From contig JANSYK010000001.1 in NCBI GenBank assembly GCA_024742485.1, forward strand, positions 434,001 to 498,000: DNA of 64,000 nt, given 5' to 3'. The DNA comes from Alphaproteobacteria bacterium. GTDB lineage: Bacteria; Pseudomonadota; Alphaproteobacteria; Rhizobiales; Rhizobiaceae. The number at the start of each line of letters is the position of its first letter. Within the stretch, counting starts at the first letter, position 1. Positions 8,702-19,026 of the stretch are shown here, in pieces. The notes beneath the pieces are model-generated. The model ran no database searches, was not told the DNA's origin, and worked only from the letters and a program-made list of their open reading frames with translations. Position numbers and translations under genes: made by a program.

Positions 8702-9102
8702 TGCATAGATCCTGTGAGAACTGGTTGCGGCCCTGATATCGCGTTGGAGCCTCCAATGGCAACGCCCAACGCCGAAAAACGCAGCAGATTCCGTGCTTCT
8801 CAACCGTTCCGTTCAACTAAATCGATTAGACCGTTTCGTGTCTTGCCGGAAACGGGACGGCGGCACCGACCTTTGATTTTGTTGATGCCATCAGCTTTGC
8901 CCAATCCGCCGAAATTTGAATTGCTCGGGTGCACTGACGGACCCCAACTCATCCACAGGCCGCAAGAAGCAACAGGCTTTTGCAGTCGGAATGGCTGCGA
9001 CGCATGCTCCTGAGTGAATGAGAGCTGACGACCGTTTTCAACATGTCCACCAATGCCGATTGGTCGCCTTTTAAGCCCTGCAATGCGGACAAAGCCAGCC
9101 TA
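8702..9102. other. Intergenic region upstream of glpX
   Basis: About 400 bases between the glpX start and the end of the HxlR gene. No convincing coding sequence, RNA gene or repeat was seen. It must hold the glpX-recJ promoter, since hom no longer lies directly upstream. Confidence 0.4.
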
Positions 9103-9825
9103 TCATTCAACGGGTCGAACAGCAGCTTCAGGCGATTTCGGCTGCTTTGCCGTGGCATAGGAACTCAGTATGAGCCATTGGCTGATTGTTTTGGTGAGTG
9201 CAGCGTCTCCGATTAGCTTGATACGCTCATGTTCCATCTCGTGCGCCAACGTCGAATATCCGAAATACGCGGAAACCAATGCGTCGAACTCGGAGATGAT
9301 ATAAAGATCAACCTCAAAGCCCGGTTCAAGAAAACAAACATCGACATCAAAACCGGGCCTGCACATGATCCAGAATTCTCGCTGATCCGCCGGCCGGTCG
9401 GGGAAATCCAATTTCATCACAATGCGCCGGTTTGGAAGAACGTCAACGTCAATACTGAGACGAAGGTTCCAGACAAATGCAGACGGTTCGACCTTGCTGG
9501 TTTGATCCTGAACCGAGGTATTGCGATAGGCCCATTTTCCCAATTCTGAAATGATCGGATCGAGTTCAGCCGCAGCACTGGTGCGCAGATAATCAATGGT
9601 TCCGCTTGATTGGTCTTCGACGCGTTGCACCAGCCCCTGAGATTGAAGCGTTTTCAGCCGCTTTGCCAACAATGTAGGAGAGATCCCGGGAATACCACGC
9701 CGGATGTCATTGAACCGTGTGGACCCCCATCGCAACTCAGTCAGGATATGGATCGTCCAACGTGGCTGCAACACTTCGCACGCCATATTGATCGGACAGA
9801 ACAGCATGTTGTTTCGTTCAGGCAA
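9103..9825 (-). CDS. HxlR-family winged-helix regulator with C-terminal SCP2-like domain
   Basis: 240 residues. The first about 100 residues are an HxlR winged helix: CPINMACEVLQPRWTIHIL, then STRFNDIRRGIPGISPTLLAKRLKTLQSQGLV. Residues from about 120 resemble the SCP2-like sterol-carrier fold often fused to these regulators. HxlR proteins typically sense electrophiles, thiols or redox changes. The gene is divergent from an OsmC-like gene, with a 141-base shared promoter region. The start is TTG at 9825, with an internal ATG at 9807 as the alternative. Confidence 0.85.
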   Translation of the reverse strand: MPERNNMLFCPINMACEVLQPRWTIHILTELRWGSTRFNDIRRGIPGISPTLLAKRLKTLQSQGLVQRVEDQSSGTIDYLRTSAAAELDPIISELGKWAYRNTSVQDQTSKVEPSAFVWNLRLSIDVDVLPNRRIVMKLDFPDRPADQREFWIMCRPGFDVDVCFLEPGFEVDLYIISEFDALVSAYFGYSTLAHEMEHERIKLIGDAALTKTISQWLILSSYATAKQPKSPEAAVRPVE

Positions 9826-9966
9826 CGGCAGACTCCCAAGCTTGATGGTATGTCACCCTTTGGCTTGGAGCCAGTCTATTTTCTGTACCAGAATTGCTCA
9901 CTTTCCTACACTATTTTGCCTTTCGGATTTGCGCGACGTTGCACACCATCGACTTGGAGATCGAAT

Positions 9967-10482
9967 ATGGAAAGCAAGTCCGTCATTGCAACGGCGCTTG
10001 AGCGCAACCAAAATGCGTATAGCCGTAAACCGGCGGTTGCCTTGCAAAGAACCCATACGCGGGCGACTTCTGCAGACGGCTTTGCGACGACATGCAAGGA
10101 AAACAACAATTCAATAGAATGCGATATGCCGACGATCATGGGCGGCACGGATCGGGCTCCTACACCCGGTGTGCTGGGGCGTGCGTGTCTGACCAGCTGC
10201 ATTGTGATGGGTTTGCGCATTGCTGCGGAATGCAGAGGTGTTCCAGTTTCCGAAATTGCAGTCGACCTGACAATGGAGTGGGACAATCGAGGCATATTCG
10301 GCATGGATGGTGCCTCCGCCGGGCCGGGAGGGATCCAGCTCCAGATAGAACTCACCAGCTCCGCGCCTGAATCGGAACTTCGCAAAGTCGTAGATGAAGG
10401 TTTGAAGAACGACCCCTGGTTGGTCGCACTTCAGAAACCGCACAAGGTCGATATCGACACGCAAATCAAACGGGCGGTTTAG
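9967..10482 (+). CDS. OsmC-family protein
   Basis: 171 residues. The C-terminal two thirds match the OsmC/Ohr fold: GRACLTSC at the start of the central helix supplies the family's reactive Cys pair region, followed by GLRIAAECRGVPVSEIAVDLTMEWD. Some OsmC proteins reduce organic hydroperoxides; many in this subgroup are uncharacterised. ATG at 9967 has GGAGA 6 bases upstream. It is divergent from the HxlR regulator and directly abuts the methyltransferase gene (stop TAG immediately followed by GTGATG), so regulator, OsmC protein and methyltransferase form one unit. Confidence 0.85.
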   Translation: MESKSVIATALERNQNAYSRKPAVALQRTHTRATSADGFATTCKENNNSIECDMPTIMGGTDRAPTPGVLGRACLTSCIVMGLRIAAECRGVPVSEIAVDLTMEWDNRGIFGMDGASAGPGGIQLQIELTSSAPESELRKVVDEGLKNDPWLVALQKPHKVDIDTQIKRAV

Positions 10483-11310
10483 GTGATGGACGCAAAACTC
10501 CAATTGCGCGTTCAACGCTACGGCTGGGACGCAGCGGCCTCCGTCTATCACGATGACTGGTCGGATCAGTTGAAAACAGCGCAGGACACACTCCTGGAGT
10601 TGGCCACACTTCAGCCGCGGCAAAAGGTGCTCGAAACGGCATGTGGAACCGGGATGGTTACGCTTCGTGCCGCGCGGGAAGTCGGGGCATCCGGTTCAGT
10701 TTTCGCAACGGACCTATCTGCAAAAATGGTCAACGCGGTTGCTGAACATTGCATGCAAGCAAACCTTTCCAACGTAACGGTCGCTCGAATGGGAGCCGAG
10801 GCTCTTGATGTGGGAAACAATGCCTTTGACGTCGCGCTTTGTTCACTTGGTCTAATGTATGTCCCTGATCCGTGCACGGCTCTGGCTGAAATGGAGCGTG
10901 CGGTCCGGCCGGGCGGCAAGGTTGTCGCAACGGTATGGGGAGAGCGCCAGAACTGTGGTTGGGCGGATATATTCCCGATTGTAGATGCAAGAGTTGCATC
11001 AGAGGTATGTCCATTGTTCTTTGCGTCCGGAGCGCCGGGAAGGCTCAGATCGGATTTCGAATCTGCCAATATGGTGGACATTCACGAGACTCGCCAATCG
11101 GAGATATTGCAATTCGAGAATGCAGATAATTTGTGTCGAGCCATGATGCTCGGTGGACCCGTGGCCTTGGCCGTCAAGCGGTTTGATACCAGTGTCATGT
11201 CGGATGTGAGAAGCGAATTCCTCAATTCCGTTGCCAATCACAGGAACGATGACGGGAGTTACTCAATTCCCGGTGAGTTCGTAACAGTCTGTGCAACCAT
11301 CCCAGATTAG
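10483..11310 (+). CDS. Class I SAM-dependent methyltransferase (UbiE/Methyltransf_11 type)
   Basis: 275 residues with the Rossmann-like SAM-binding motif I (VLETACGTGMVTL), motif II acidic end (ATDLSAKMV) and post-motif region (DVALCSLGLMYVPDP), as in small-molecule methyltransferases. The substrate is unknown. It starts at GTG 10483 or ATG 10486, immediately after the OsmC stop codon, so translation is probably coupled. Pairing with an HxlR-controlled OsmC protein hints at a role in detoxification, but this is inference. Confidence 0.85.
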   Translation: MMDAKLQLRVQRYGWDAAASVYHDDWSDQLKTAQDTLLELATLQPRQKVLETACGTGMVTLRAAREVGASGSVFATDLSAKMVNAVAEHCMQANLSNVTVARMGAEALDVGNNAFDVALCSLGLMYVPDPCTALAEMERAVRPGGKVVATVWGERQNCGWADIFPIVDARVASEVCPLFFASGAPGRLRSDFESANMVDIHETRQSEILQFENADNLCRAMMLGGPVALAVKRFDTSVMSDVRSEFLNSVANHRNDDGSYSIPGEFVTVCATIPD

Positions 11311-11379
11311 CAAAAGACATGCCGTTTGCATTGCAGACCATCCAATGTGGATGGAGACCGCAGCGATCGCGCCCAGGTT

Positions 11380-12708
11380 TTAGTTCGTTGCGGGGCGTTC
11401 AATCCTGATCACCTGCGGCTTGTCCAGAAGGTAGCCTTCGCTGGACACGGCCTCGACTGCCTGGCGCACGGATGCCTCCATTGTGGCGTGGGTGACAAGA
11501 ATGATCGTCTTTCGATCCCCATTGCCCGTCTCGCCGCTATCGGCCGGCCGTTGCACGATCGACTCCAGAGAAATCTCGTTGTCCGACATATGCTTTGCGA
11601 GGCTTGCAAACACCCCGGCCCGGTCCTCGACTGAAAGGCGGATGAAATACCCGCCCTCATGGCTGCGCATGCGCGCCCTCTTGTAAGGCTCCAGATGAAT
11701 CGCCGGTCTTCCAAGAACCGGTCCGTGCTGGTGCCCTGGCTGGCTTTTGGCGATGTCGGCGATATCGCCCATCACGGCGGAGGCCGTGGCATCGCCGCCG
11801 GCACCGGGTCCCGACATCAGGAGTTCACCCAATATATCGGCATCGATCGCAACAGCGTTGGTCACGCCATCGACCTGCGCAATAACGGAATCGGTCGGCA
11901 CCATGGTCGGATGAACCCGTTGTTCAATACCGGACTCGGTCTTTTGCGCGACACCGAGCAGCTTGATCCGAAACCCGAGATCCCGCGCCGCCCTTATGTC
12001 TTCGATGGTGATATTGGAGATGCCTTCCAGATAGATATCATCCGGTGCGATCTGCGTGCCGAAGGCAATGCTGGTCAACAGCGCCAGCTTGTGTGCCGTG
12101 TCGTTGCCCTCCACGTCGAAGGTCGGATCGGCTTCCGCGTAACCCAGTCGCTGTGCTTCTTTCAGGCATGCCTCGAACGACAATCCGCCCCGTTCCATTT
12201 CGGTGAGGATGTAGTTGCAGGTTCCGTTCATGATTCCGAAGACGCGCGAGACATTGTTGCCGGTCAGGGATTCCCGCATGGCCTTGATGACCGGGATACC
12301 ACCAGCAACGGCAGCCTCGAAATTCAGCAGCACGCCATTTTCCTCGGCGATGCGCGCCAGTTCCACGCCATGCCGCGCAAGCAGCGCCTTGTTGGCCGTC
12401 ACGACGTGACACCCGCGTTCCAGTGCCGCCCGAACGGCTCCGAACGCCGGATCTTCCTCGCCGCCGATCAACTCGACTAAAACGTCAATTTCGGCATTGG
12501 CAGCAAGATCGGTTGCATCATCGAAAAACACGGCTGATGACAGGTCCACGCCGCGATCCTTCGACTTGTCGCGTGCGCACACGGCGACGATGTCAATGGG
12601 CCGTCCGCAAATATCGGCCATTCTGTTGTGCCGGCTGATCAGAATCCGCGCCAGGGCCGATCCAACGGTTCCCAAACCCGCAATACCGATTTTGAGGGGG
12701 TCAGCCAT
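11380..12708 (-). CDS. hom: Homoserine dehydrogenase
   Basis: 442 residues. It reduces aspartate-4-semialdehyde to homoserine for Thr, Met and Ile synthesis. N-terminal NAD(P)-binding domain (GIAGLGTVGSAL), central catalytic domain (TANKALLARHG; GTCNYIL; YAEADPTFDVEGNDTAHKLALL) and a C-terminal ACT domain from about residue 350 (VEDRAGVFASLAKHMSDNEISLESI) likely conferring feedback control by threonine. It lies 85 bases downstream of the aminotransferase gene on the same strand. Confidence 0.96.
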   Translation of the reverse strand: MADPLKIGIAGLGTVGSALARILISRHNRMADICGRPIDIVAVCARDKSKDRGVDLSSAVFFDDATDLAANAEIDVLVELIGGEEDPAFGAVRAALERGCHVVTANKALLARHGVELARIAEENGVLLNFEAAVAGGIPVIKAMRESLTGNNVSRVFGIMNGTCNYILTEMERGGLSFEACLKEAQRLGYAEADPTFDVEGNDTAHKLALLTSIAFGTQIAPDDIYLEGISNITIEDIRAARDLGFRIKLLGVAQKTESGIEQRVHPTMVPTDSVIAQVDGVTNAVAIDADILGELLMSGPGAGGDATASAVMGDIADIAKSQPGHQHGPVLGRPAIHLEPYKRARMRSHEGGYFIRLSVEDRAGVFASLAKHMSDNEISLESIVQRPADSGETGNGDRKTIILVTHATMEASVRQAVEAVSSEGYLLDKPQVIRIERPATN

Positions 12709-12793
12709 AAGTTCGCAATCCGTTCAATTGAGTGCCACACGAGCCGCGTTCACGGCCGACAGGGCAAAGGAGGCCCGCACGGGCCGGGAAGCA

Positions 12794-14011
12794 TCACCGG
12801 CGGGAATTCAGACGGACGACGTTTTGCATGCTTTCATCACTTGAGGCAAGGAAACGTTTGATGTTGCGCGCCGCCTGACGAATACGGTGTTCGTTCTCGA
12901 CCAGTGCGATTCGGACGAAATCATCCCCATATTCCCCAAATCCGATACCCGGGGCGACGGCAACATCCGCCTTCTCGATCAGCAGCTTGGAGAACTCAAG
13001 CGAACCGATGTCACGAAAACGCTCGGGCAGCGGCGCCCAGGCAAACATGGTTGATTCGGGTGCCGGAACCGGCCAGCCGGCCTTCGCGAAAGAATCCACC
13101 ATCACATCACGACGCCGTTTGTAGGTGGAACGAACGGATTCGATTTCCGACCCGTCACCGTTCAGGGCCGCGGCGGAGGCCACCTGGATCGGCGTGAAGG
13201 CGCCATAGTCCAGATAGGATTTGACACGCGACAACGCGCCGATCAGCCTTTCATTCCCGACGGCAAATCCCATTCTCCAGCCGGGCATCGAGAAGGTCTT
13301 GGACATTGACGTGAATTCCACGGCCACATCCACCGCACCTGGAACTTCCAGCACCGATGGCGGCGGCACATCGTCATAGTAGATTTCGGCATAAGCCAGG
13401 TCAGACAGGATAATGATGCCATGCTTGCGAGCGAAGGCCACCACATCCTTGTAGAAATCCAGGGTCGCAACCTGCGCCGTCGGATTGGACGGATAATTCA
13501 AGATCAATGCCAGCGGCTTCGGGATGGAGTGGCGAACCGCCCTCTCGAGCGAGTGGAAGAAACTGTCATCGGGATCAACCGTCATCGAACGAATGACACC
13601 ACCGGACATGATGAACCCGAAAGCATGGATGGGATAGGTCGGATTCGGACACAATACGACGTCACCGGGCGCGGTGATCGCCTGCGCCATATTGGCGAAG
13701 CCCTCCTTGGAGCCGAGCGTAGCAACGATTTGGGTTTCCGGATCAAGCTTGACGCCGAAGCGGCGCTCATAATAGGCGGCCTGTGCCCGTCTCAAACCCG
13801 GAATGCCGCGCGACGTGGAGTAACGATGGGTCCTGGGATCCTGAACCACCTCGCACAGCTTGTCGACGATGGATTGCGGTGTGGGCAAATCCGGATTGCC
13901 CATACCGAGATCGATAATATCGGCACCCGATGCGCGGGCACTCGCTTTCAACCGATTGACCTGCTCGAACACATAGGGCGGCAGGCGTCTGACTTTGTGA
14001 AACTCTTCCAT
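12794..14011 (-). CDS. AlaC-like pyridoxal-phosphate aminotransferase (class I/II)
   Basis: 405 residues. A fold-type I aminotransferase with the PLP Lys in SMSKTFSMPGWRMGF, the NYPSNPTA loop and a conserved N-terminus (FHKVRRLPPYVFEQVNRLKA) typical of the AlaC/YfdZ glutamate-pyruvate aminotransferase group, which is often annotated as LL-diaminopimelate aminotransferase. In Rhizobiales it sits directly upstream of hom, as here. The likely role is amino transfer between alanine, glutamate and related 2-oxo acids; substrate preference cannot be read from the sequence. Confidence 0.9.
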   Translation of the reverse strand: MEEFHKVRRLPPYVFEQVNRLKASARASGADIIDLGMGNPDLPTPQSIVDKLCEVVQDPRTHRYSTSRGIPGLRRAQAAYYERRFGVKLDPETQIVATLGSKEGFANMAQAITAPGDVVLCPNPTYPIHAFGFIMSGGVIRSMTVDPDDSFFHSLERAVRHSIPKPLALILNYPSNPTAQVATLDFYKDVVAFARKHGIIILSDLAYAEIYYDDVPPPSVLEVPGAVDVAVEFTSMSKTFSMPGWRMGFAVGNERLIGALSRVKSYLDYGAFTPIQVASAAALNGDGSEIESVRSTYKRRRDVMVDSFAKAGWPVPAPESTMFAWAPLPERFRDIGSLEFSKLLIEKADVAVAPGIGFGEYGDDFVRIALVENEHRIRQAARNIKRFLASSDESMQNVVRLNSRR

Positions 14012-14092
14012 GACTAGCTCGGTTTCGGTTTGGCTGATTCACCGCATTGCAATGCGGCGAATTGCGGATTGTCTGATCGACCGGACAAATGA

Positions 14093-14536
14093 TCAGTTTT
14101 CGATTTCATTGCGCACATCACTTGCATGATTGCGCGCAAGATCATTAAGCTCTTGCACGCGCGCGTTGTAGGCAGCCTCGGACAATGCACCGGATCCGTA
14201 GGCCGCTCGTATGGACGCCATTTCCGCTTCGATTTTCTTCTTGTCCGCCGGACTCAATTGCTCCGTGGCACCGACGGGCGTGTTCGCAAAGGTCGGAAAC
14301 TCGCGGTTGCGCAATGCGCCCTGCTCGACAAATTGGGTATCGCGCGGCGGGTCCGCATCGGCGCCAGTTGCGCCGGAACCGTCAACCGTCGCCGGCTGCT
14401 CCTGATCGACCGGCTGAGTCGGGGCTGCATCCTCAAGGGAAGCGGATACGCAGGCGGAAAGCCCCAGCGCCATCACCGGCACCAATATCAGCGCTGCCGT
14501 CCATCCCAGTGAATGCCCGCTTGAATTTCGAGCCAT
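14093..14536 (-). CDS. Small lipoprotein of unknown function
   Basis: 147 residues with a lipoprotein signal (hydrophobic segment ending in lipobox L-S-A-C, near residue 29), a disordered Asp/Pro/Thr-rich segment, and a C-terminal helical stretch (LSPADKKKIEAEMASIRAAYGSGALSEAAYNARVQELNDLARNH). I do not recognise the family. It is divergent from phaC and 81 bases upstream of the aminotransferase start, so it may be the first gene of the alaC-hom transcript. Confidence 0.7.
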   Translation of the reverse strand: MARNSSGHSLGWTAALILVPVMALGLSACVSASLEDAAPTQPVDQEQPATVDGSGATGADADPPRDTQFVEQGALRNREFPTFANTPVGATEQLSPADKKKIEAEMASIRAAYGSGALSEAAYNARVQELNDLARNHASDVRNEIEN

Positions 14537-14674
14537 CCGATTTCCCTACCAATGAACACGATTCTGCAATAAAATTGCGGTACAATTCGGTCAACATATT
14601 GCGCACAGCACAGTCGCCAACCGATTGCGTGATTATTAGGGCAATAAACCGCAAAAGAGAACTGGGAGGTTCAA

Positions 14675-16609
14675 TTGGCGGCAAAAAAACATCGCAAGGG
14701 TCAAACCGCGCAATCCGGTAGCCGGGCCAGCAAACCCGCGACGACCGCCAAGGCAGAGGCTCCGAACAGAACCTCGGCGGCAGATGGAGCAAAGACCGGG
14801 AAGGCCAAACCCGCCGATTTGCCGGCGGTCGAGCCGTTTGTCGTCAAGGACCCGGAGGCCATGGCGCGCAATATGGCGCATATGGTCGAGGAACTGGGCA
14901 AGGCTGCATCCGCCTGGGTCAAACCACGAGAAACCGGTGAGAAAACCGACAGTTTGTCTGGCCCGGCAACCGACATTGTGAACACGTTCTCCAAGCTCTC
15001 CGAATACTGGCTGTCGGATCCGAAACGATCGATCGAAGCGCAAACGCATCTCCTGTCGAGCTACTTTGATATCTGGTCCGGATCGATGCGCAAAATGGCG
15101 GGCGAAGACACCCCCGATCCGGCGCAGGGTCATCTGAAAGACCGCCGATTTACGGATGATGACTGGCAGGACCATCCGTTTTTCAGCTTCCTGCGGCAGG
15201 CCTATTGGGTGACCTCGGACTGGGCCGACAAACTGGTCACGGACGCCGATGGCCTGGATCCGCACACCCGTCACAAGGCGGCCTTTTACGTCAAGCAACT
15301 CACCAGCGCGCTGTCACCGACCAATTTCGTTTTGACAAATCCTGAAGTCTATAAGGAGACGATCCAGGAAAGCGGTGAAAATCTCGTTCGCGGCATGCGG
15401 ATGCTTGCTGAGGATATCAAGGCCGGAAAGGGAGATTTACGCCTCCGTCAGACTGATTACGAGAAATTTGCCGTTGGAAAAAATCTGGCACTGACACCCG
15501 GGAAAGTCATCGCGCAGAGCGATATCTGCCAGGTCATCCAATATGCACCGGCGACCCAAAAGGTCCTCAAACGGCCTTTGTTGATCTGCCCGCCCTGGAT
15601 CAACAAGTTCTATATTCTGGACCTCAATCCGGAGAAATCCTTCATCAAATGGGCCGTGGATCAGGGACATACGGTTTTTGTCGTGTCCTGGGTCAATCCC
15701 GACGAGCGTCATGCAAAAAAGGGCTGGGAAGCCTACGCCCGTGAGGGAATCGGATTTGCCCTGGACACGATAGAAAAGGTCACCGGCGAGAAGCAGGTCA
15801 ACGCCATCGGCTATTGCGTCGGCGGCACGCTTCTCGCGGCCACGCTCGCCCTGTTTGCCCAGGAAGGCGACACCCGCATCGCCTCCGCCACGTTTTTCAC
15901 CACCCAGGTCGATTTTGTGCATGCCGGTGACCTGATGGTTTTCGCCGACGCCGAAAACATCGATTCGATCGAAGAAAACATGAAGGCCCATGGCTATCTC
16001 GACGGATCAAAGATGGCGACCGCCTTCAACATGCTGCGCGCTTCTGAGCTGATCTGGCCCTATGTGGTCAACAATTATCTCAAGGGCAAGGAACCGATGC
16101 CCTTCGATTTGCTCTACTGGAACTCGGACGCGACACGCATGCCTGCGGCCAATCACTCCTACTATCTGCGCAATTGCTACCTTGAAAACAATCTGTCGAA
16201 CGACAGGATGGTTCTGGACGGTAAAACCATATCCCTCAAGGACGTGAAGATCCCCGTCTACAATCTGGCAACCCGCGAGGATCACATTGCACCGGCGCGC
16301 TCGGTCTTTATCGGCAGCGGATGCTTTGGCGGCAAGGTCACCTATGTCATGTCGGGTTCGGGCCATATTGCCGGTGTGGTCAATCCGCCCGACCGCAAGA
16401 AATATCAGTATTGGACGGGCGGCAAACCAGTCGGCGAATTCGATGACTGGGTCGAAAAGGCCAAGGAACATCCCGGGTCCTGGTGGCCCCATTGGCAAAG
16501 CTGGGTCGAAAAACAGGACGGCGAACAGGTTGATGCCCGCGAGCCGGGTGGCGGTAAGCTCAATTCCATCGAGGATGCCCCCGGCAGCTTCGTAAGGGTT
16601 CGGGTTTAA
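14675..16609 (+). CDS. phaC: Class I poly(3-hydroxyalkanoate) synthase
   Basis: 644 residues. It polymerises (R)-3-hydroxyacyl-CoA into PHA storage granules. The N-terminal about 70 residues are Lys/Ala-rich and disordered; the PhaC_N region follows; the alpha/beta hydrolase core carries a lipase-like GYCVGG box with Cys381, and Asp536 (REDHIAP) and His564 (GSGHIAG) complete the triad. The length and the absence of a neighbouring phaE or phaR gene fit class I. It starts at TTG 14675, with GGGAGG 6 bases upstream. No phaA or phaB lies in the window. Confidence 0.95.
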   Translation: MAAKKHRKGQTAQSGSRASKPATTAKAEAPNRTSAADGAKTGKAKPADLPAVEPFVVKDPEAMARNMAHMVEELGKAASAWVKPRETGEKTDSLSGPATDIVNTFSKLSEYWLSDPKRSIEAQTHLLSSYFDIWSGSMRKMAGEDTPDPAQGHLKDRRFTDDDWQDHPFFSFLRQAYWVTSDWADKLVTDADGLDPHTRHKAAFYVKQLTSALSPTNFVLTNPEVYKETIQESGENLVRGMRMLAEDIKAGKGDLRLRQTDYEKFAVGKNLALTPGKVIAQSDICQVIQYAPATQKVLKRPLLICPPWINKFYILDLNPEKSFIKWAVDQGHTVFVVSWVNPDERHAKKGWEAYAREGIGFALDTIEKVTGEKQVNAIGYCVGGTLLAATLALFAQEGDTRIASATFFTTQVDFVHAGDLMVFADAENIDSIEENMKAHGYLDGSKMATAFNMLRASELIWPYVVNNYLKGKEPMPFDLLYWNSDATRMPAANHSYYLRNCYLENNLSNDRMVLDGKTISLKDVKIPVYNLATREDHIAPARSVFIGSGCFGGKVTYVMSGSGHIAGVVNPPDRKKYQYWTGGKPVGEFDDWVEKAKEHPGSWWPHWQSWVEKQDGEQVDAREPGGGKLNSIEDAPGSFVRVRV

Positions 16610-16649
16610 CAAGCCGGTTTCCCTTTCAAGCCAGTAGCGATCGAGTCAT

Positions 16650-17360
16650 ATGGAATTTCCGACCCCCCTCACCGATGCGACATTAATTCGCCGCTATAAG
16701 CGTTTCCTGTTTGACGCGACGCTTCCGGACGGCCGTGACATAACCGGCTCCTGTCCCAATACCGGTTCGATGCTGGGACTGATGGATCCGGGTTCCCGTA
16801 TCTGGATGTCGCAACATGACAGCAAGACACGCAAGTACCGCTACGCGCTTGAGCTGGTTGAAGCCGACGGTGTCGTTGTCGGGATCAACACCGGCATGCC
16901 CAACAAGATCGTCGAGGAATCCATTCGCGCTGGGATGATCGAACCGCTGTCCGGCTACCGGGACCTCAAGCGGGAACAGAAATACGGAAAGAATTCGCGG
17001 ATCGACATTCTCTTGACGGATCCGGATCGGCCGGCGGCCTATGTCGAAGTCAAGAATGTCCATTTCATGAGGCAACAGGGATTGGCAGAGTTTCCCGACA
17101 GCGCCACCAGCCGCGGTGCCAAACATCTGGAAGAAATGGGCGACATGGTCGATGCGGGGCATCGCGCCGTCATGGTCTATCTGATACAACGACCGGACTG
17201 TGAGACATTGAAAATCTGCCGTGATCTCGATAGCAATTATGCAGCGGCATTTGACAGGGCCATGGATCGCGGGGTTGAAGCACTGGCGGTTCGATGCCAC
17301 ATCTCGCCCAGAGAAATTCGCTTTGACAAACTGATACCCATCGACGAACCGGGTGTGTGA
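16650..17360 (+). CDS. sfsA: SfsA family DNA/RNA nuclease-like protein
   Basis: 236 residues of the sugar-fermentation-stimulation (SfsA) family: [54 protein letters not shown] (the PD-(D/E)XK-like core) and [16 protein letters not shown]. The biochemical role is unsettled; the fold is a nuclease-like one with an OB domain. It lies between phaC and map on the same strand, 9 bases before map. Confidence 0.93.
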   Translation: MEFPTPLTDATLIRRYKRFLFDATLPDGRDITGSCPNTGSMLGLMDPGSRIWMSQHDSKTRKYRYALELVEADGVVVGINTGMPNKIVEESIRAGMIEPLSGYRDLKREQKYGKNSRIDILLTDPDRPAAYVEVKNVHFMRQQGLAEFPDSATSRGAKHLEEMGDMVDAGHRAVMVYLIQRPDCETLKICRDLDSNYAAAFDRAMDRGVEALAVRCHISPREIRFDKLIPIDEPGV

Positions 17361-17369
17361 GGAAGACAG

Positions 17370-18206
17370 GTGGTAAACTACATAGACGCCGTTGCCGCGC
17401 CGCAAAAGAACACCGGGCAGATCAAGCTGCACGGACCCGAAGGATTTGCCGGCATGCACAAGGCCGGCCAATTGACTGCGCAATGTCTCGATCAACTTGT
17501 TGACGTGGTGAAGCCGGGTGTAACAACCGAGGCGATCGATCGGTTCGTGTTCGAGTTCGGCCTGGATAACAATGCTGTGGCCGCCACGCTCAATTACCGC
17601 GGCTATACCAAATCCTGCTGCACCTCCATCAATCATGTCGTGTGTCACGGCATCCCGAATGAAAAGCCTCTGCGCGAAGGCGATATCGTCAATATCGACG
17701 TCACCTATGTGCTCGATGGCTGGCACGGTGATTCGAGCCGTATGTACCCCGTAGGTGAGATCAAGCGGGCCGCCCAGAGGCTCATGGAGGTCACTCACGA
17801 ATCGCTGATGCACGGCATTGCCGCCGTCAAACCGGGCGCTCGAACCGGCGCGATTGGCGAAGCCATCCAGCGATTTGCCGAGTCGCAACGGTGTTCCGTG
17901 GTTCGCGATTTTTGCGGCCATGGCCTTGGCCAGATCTTTCACGACGTCCCGAACATCCTGCATTACGGCCGGGCCCATGAAGGTGTCGAGCTACGCGAAG
18001 GCATGATCTTTACCATCGAACCGATGATCAATCTGGGCAAACCGCATGTAAAAGTCCTGTCGGATGGCTGGACCGCCGTGACGCGGGATCGGTCCCTGAC
18101 CGCTCAATATGAGCATTCCGTTGGGGTCACCGCCGATGGCTGCGAGATTTTCACTCTGTCTCCGGGTGGATTGTTCGCACCGGGTCTTTCTGTCGCCGAA
18201 GGCTAG
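17370..18206 (+). CDS. map: Methionine aminopeptidase type I
   Basis: 278 residues. It removes the initiator methionine from nascent proteins. Metal ligands lie in the [19 protein letters not shown] segment (two Asp), the [11 protein letters not shown] His, and the IEPMI and QYEHSVGVT Glu residues. The GTG start at 17370 is preceded by AGGAAG. The 3' end overlaps the likely start of radC by about 40 bases. Confidence 0.95.
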   Translation: MVNYIDAVAAPQKNTGQIKLHGPEGFAGMHKAGQLTAQCLDQLVDVVKPGVTTEAIDRFVFEFGLDNNAVAATLNYRGYTKSCCTSINHVVCHGIPNEKPLREGDIVNIDVTYVLDGWHGDSSRMYPVGEIKRAAQRLMEVTHESLMHGIAAVKPGARTGAIGEAIQRFAESQRCSVVRDFCGHGLGQIFHDVPNILHYGRAHEGVELREGMIFTIEPMINLGKPHVKVLSDGWTAVTRDRSLTAQYEHSVGVTADGCEIFTLSPGGLFAPGLSVAEG

Positions 18207-18978
18207 CCTCCTGCCCGGCCCGCGCAAATCAACCGGCGGAAAGAGCCGATCAGACGCGGCCCTTCGCGACAGCGCACCGGGTGATGCCAAAGCGACCGCA
18301 GACAGGTCAGACCATCGACACGGTCACCGCGACCGCCTGCGGAACCGGTTCGAATCGGCGGGCCCGGATGCGCTTGCCGATTATGAACTGCTCGAACTGC
18401 TCCTGTTCCGGTCCATTCCGCGCAAGGACACCAAACCGATTGCCAAGGCGTTGCTCGAACGGTTCGGTTCCCTGGCGGCGGTGCTGGGGGCTCCAACCCA
18501 CCTGCTTTGTGAAACCTCGGGCGTTGGCGTTGCCATTGCCGCTGATCTGAAGATCGTCTCGGCCATGGCACAACGCATGCAACGCAGCGACCTGATCGGC
18601 CGCAATGTTCTGGATTCATGGTCAGCGGTGCTCGCGTATTGCCAAACCGCCATGGCCGAAGAGCCTCGTGAGCAGTTTCGCATCCTGTTTCTGGACAAGA
18701 AAAACGCCCTCATTGCCGACGAGGTGCAACAAAGCGGAACCGTTGATCAGACACCGGTCTATCCGCGCGAGGTCGTCCGCCGGGCACTGGAGCTTTCGGC
18801 AACGGCTCTCATTCTCGTGCACAATCACCCGTCCGGCGATCCAACGCCCTCGAGGGCCGACATTGAAATGACCCACAAGGTCATCGAAGCCTGTTCGCCG
18901 CTCGCCATTGCCGTCCACGACCACATCATCATTGGCCGCAACAGCCATGCCAGCTTCAAGGGCCTGTCCTTGATATAA
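18166..18978 (+). CDS. radC: RadC/JAB-domain protein
   Basis: About 270 residues from the GTG at 18166; ATGs at 18109 and 18136 are alternatives, all inside the 3' end of map, so the start is uncertain. The N-terminal part has a helix-hairpin-helix-like region ([31 protein letters not shown]) and the C-terminal half is a JAMM/MPN metalloprotease-like domain with [14 protein letters not shown]. The historical DNA-repair role is doubtful and the function is unknown. It ends at a hairpin terminator shared with the convergent tig gene. Confidence 0.88.
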   Translation: MDCSHRVFLSPKASLLPGPRKSTGGKSRSDAALRDSAPGDAKATADRSDHRHGHRDRLRNRFESAGPDALADYELLELLLFRSIPRKDTKPIAKALLERFGSLAAVLGAPTHLLCETSGVGVAIAADLKIVSAMAQRMQRSDLIGRNVLDSWSAVLAYCQTAMAEEPREQFRILFLDKKNALIADEVQQSGTVDQTPVYPREVVRRALELSATALILVHNHPSGDPTPSRADIEMTHKVIEACSPLAIAVHDHIIIGRNSHASFKGLSLI

Positions 18979-19008
18979 AAAAGGCCGCGCCAAGCGCAGC
19001 CTTTTGTT
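18979..19008. terminator. Bidirectional terminator between radC and tig
   Basis: Stem AAAAGGC-C-GCGC / GCGC-A-GCCTTTT with a three-base loop and one internal mismatch. The arms give a T run in both directions, which serves the convergent genes on both sides. Confidence 0.8.
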
Positions 19009-19026
19009 TGTCAATTCTGGTAAGCT

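Noticed and set aside
8714-9013. A 99-codon plus-strand frame upstream of glpX
   Set aside because: No ribosome-binding site, Arg/Pro/Ser-rich shadow composition, and it covers the glpX promoter.
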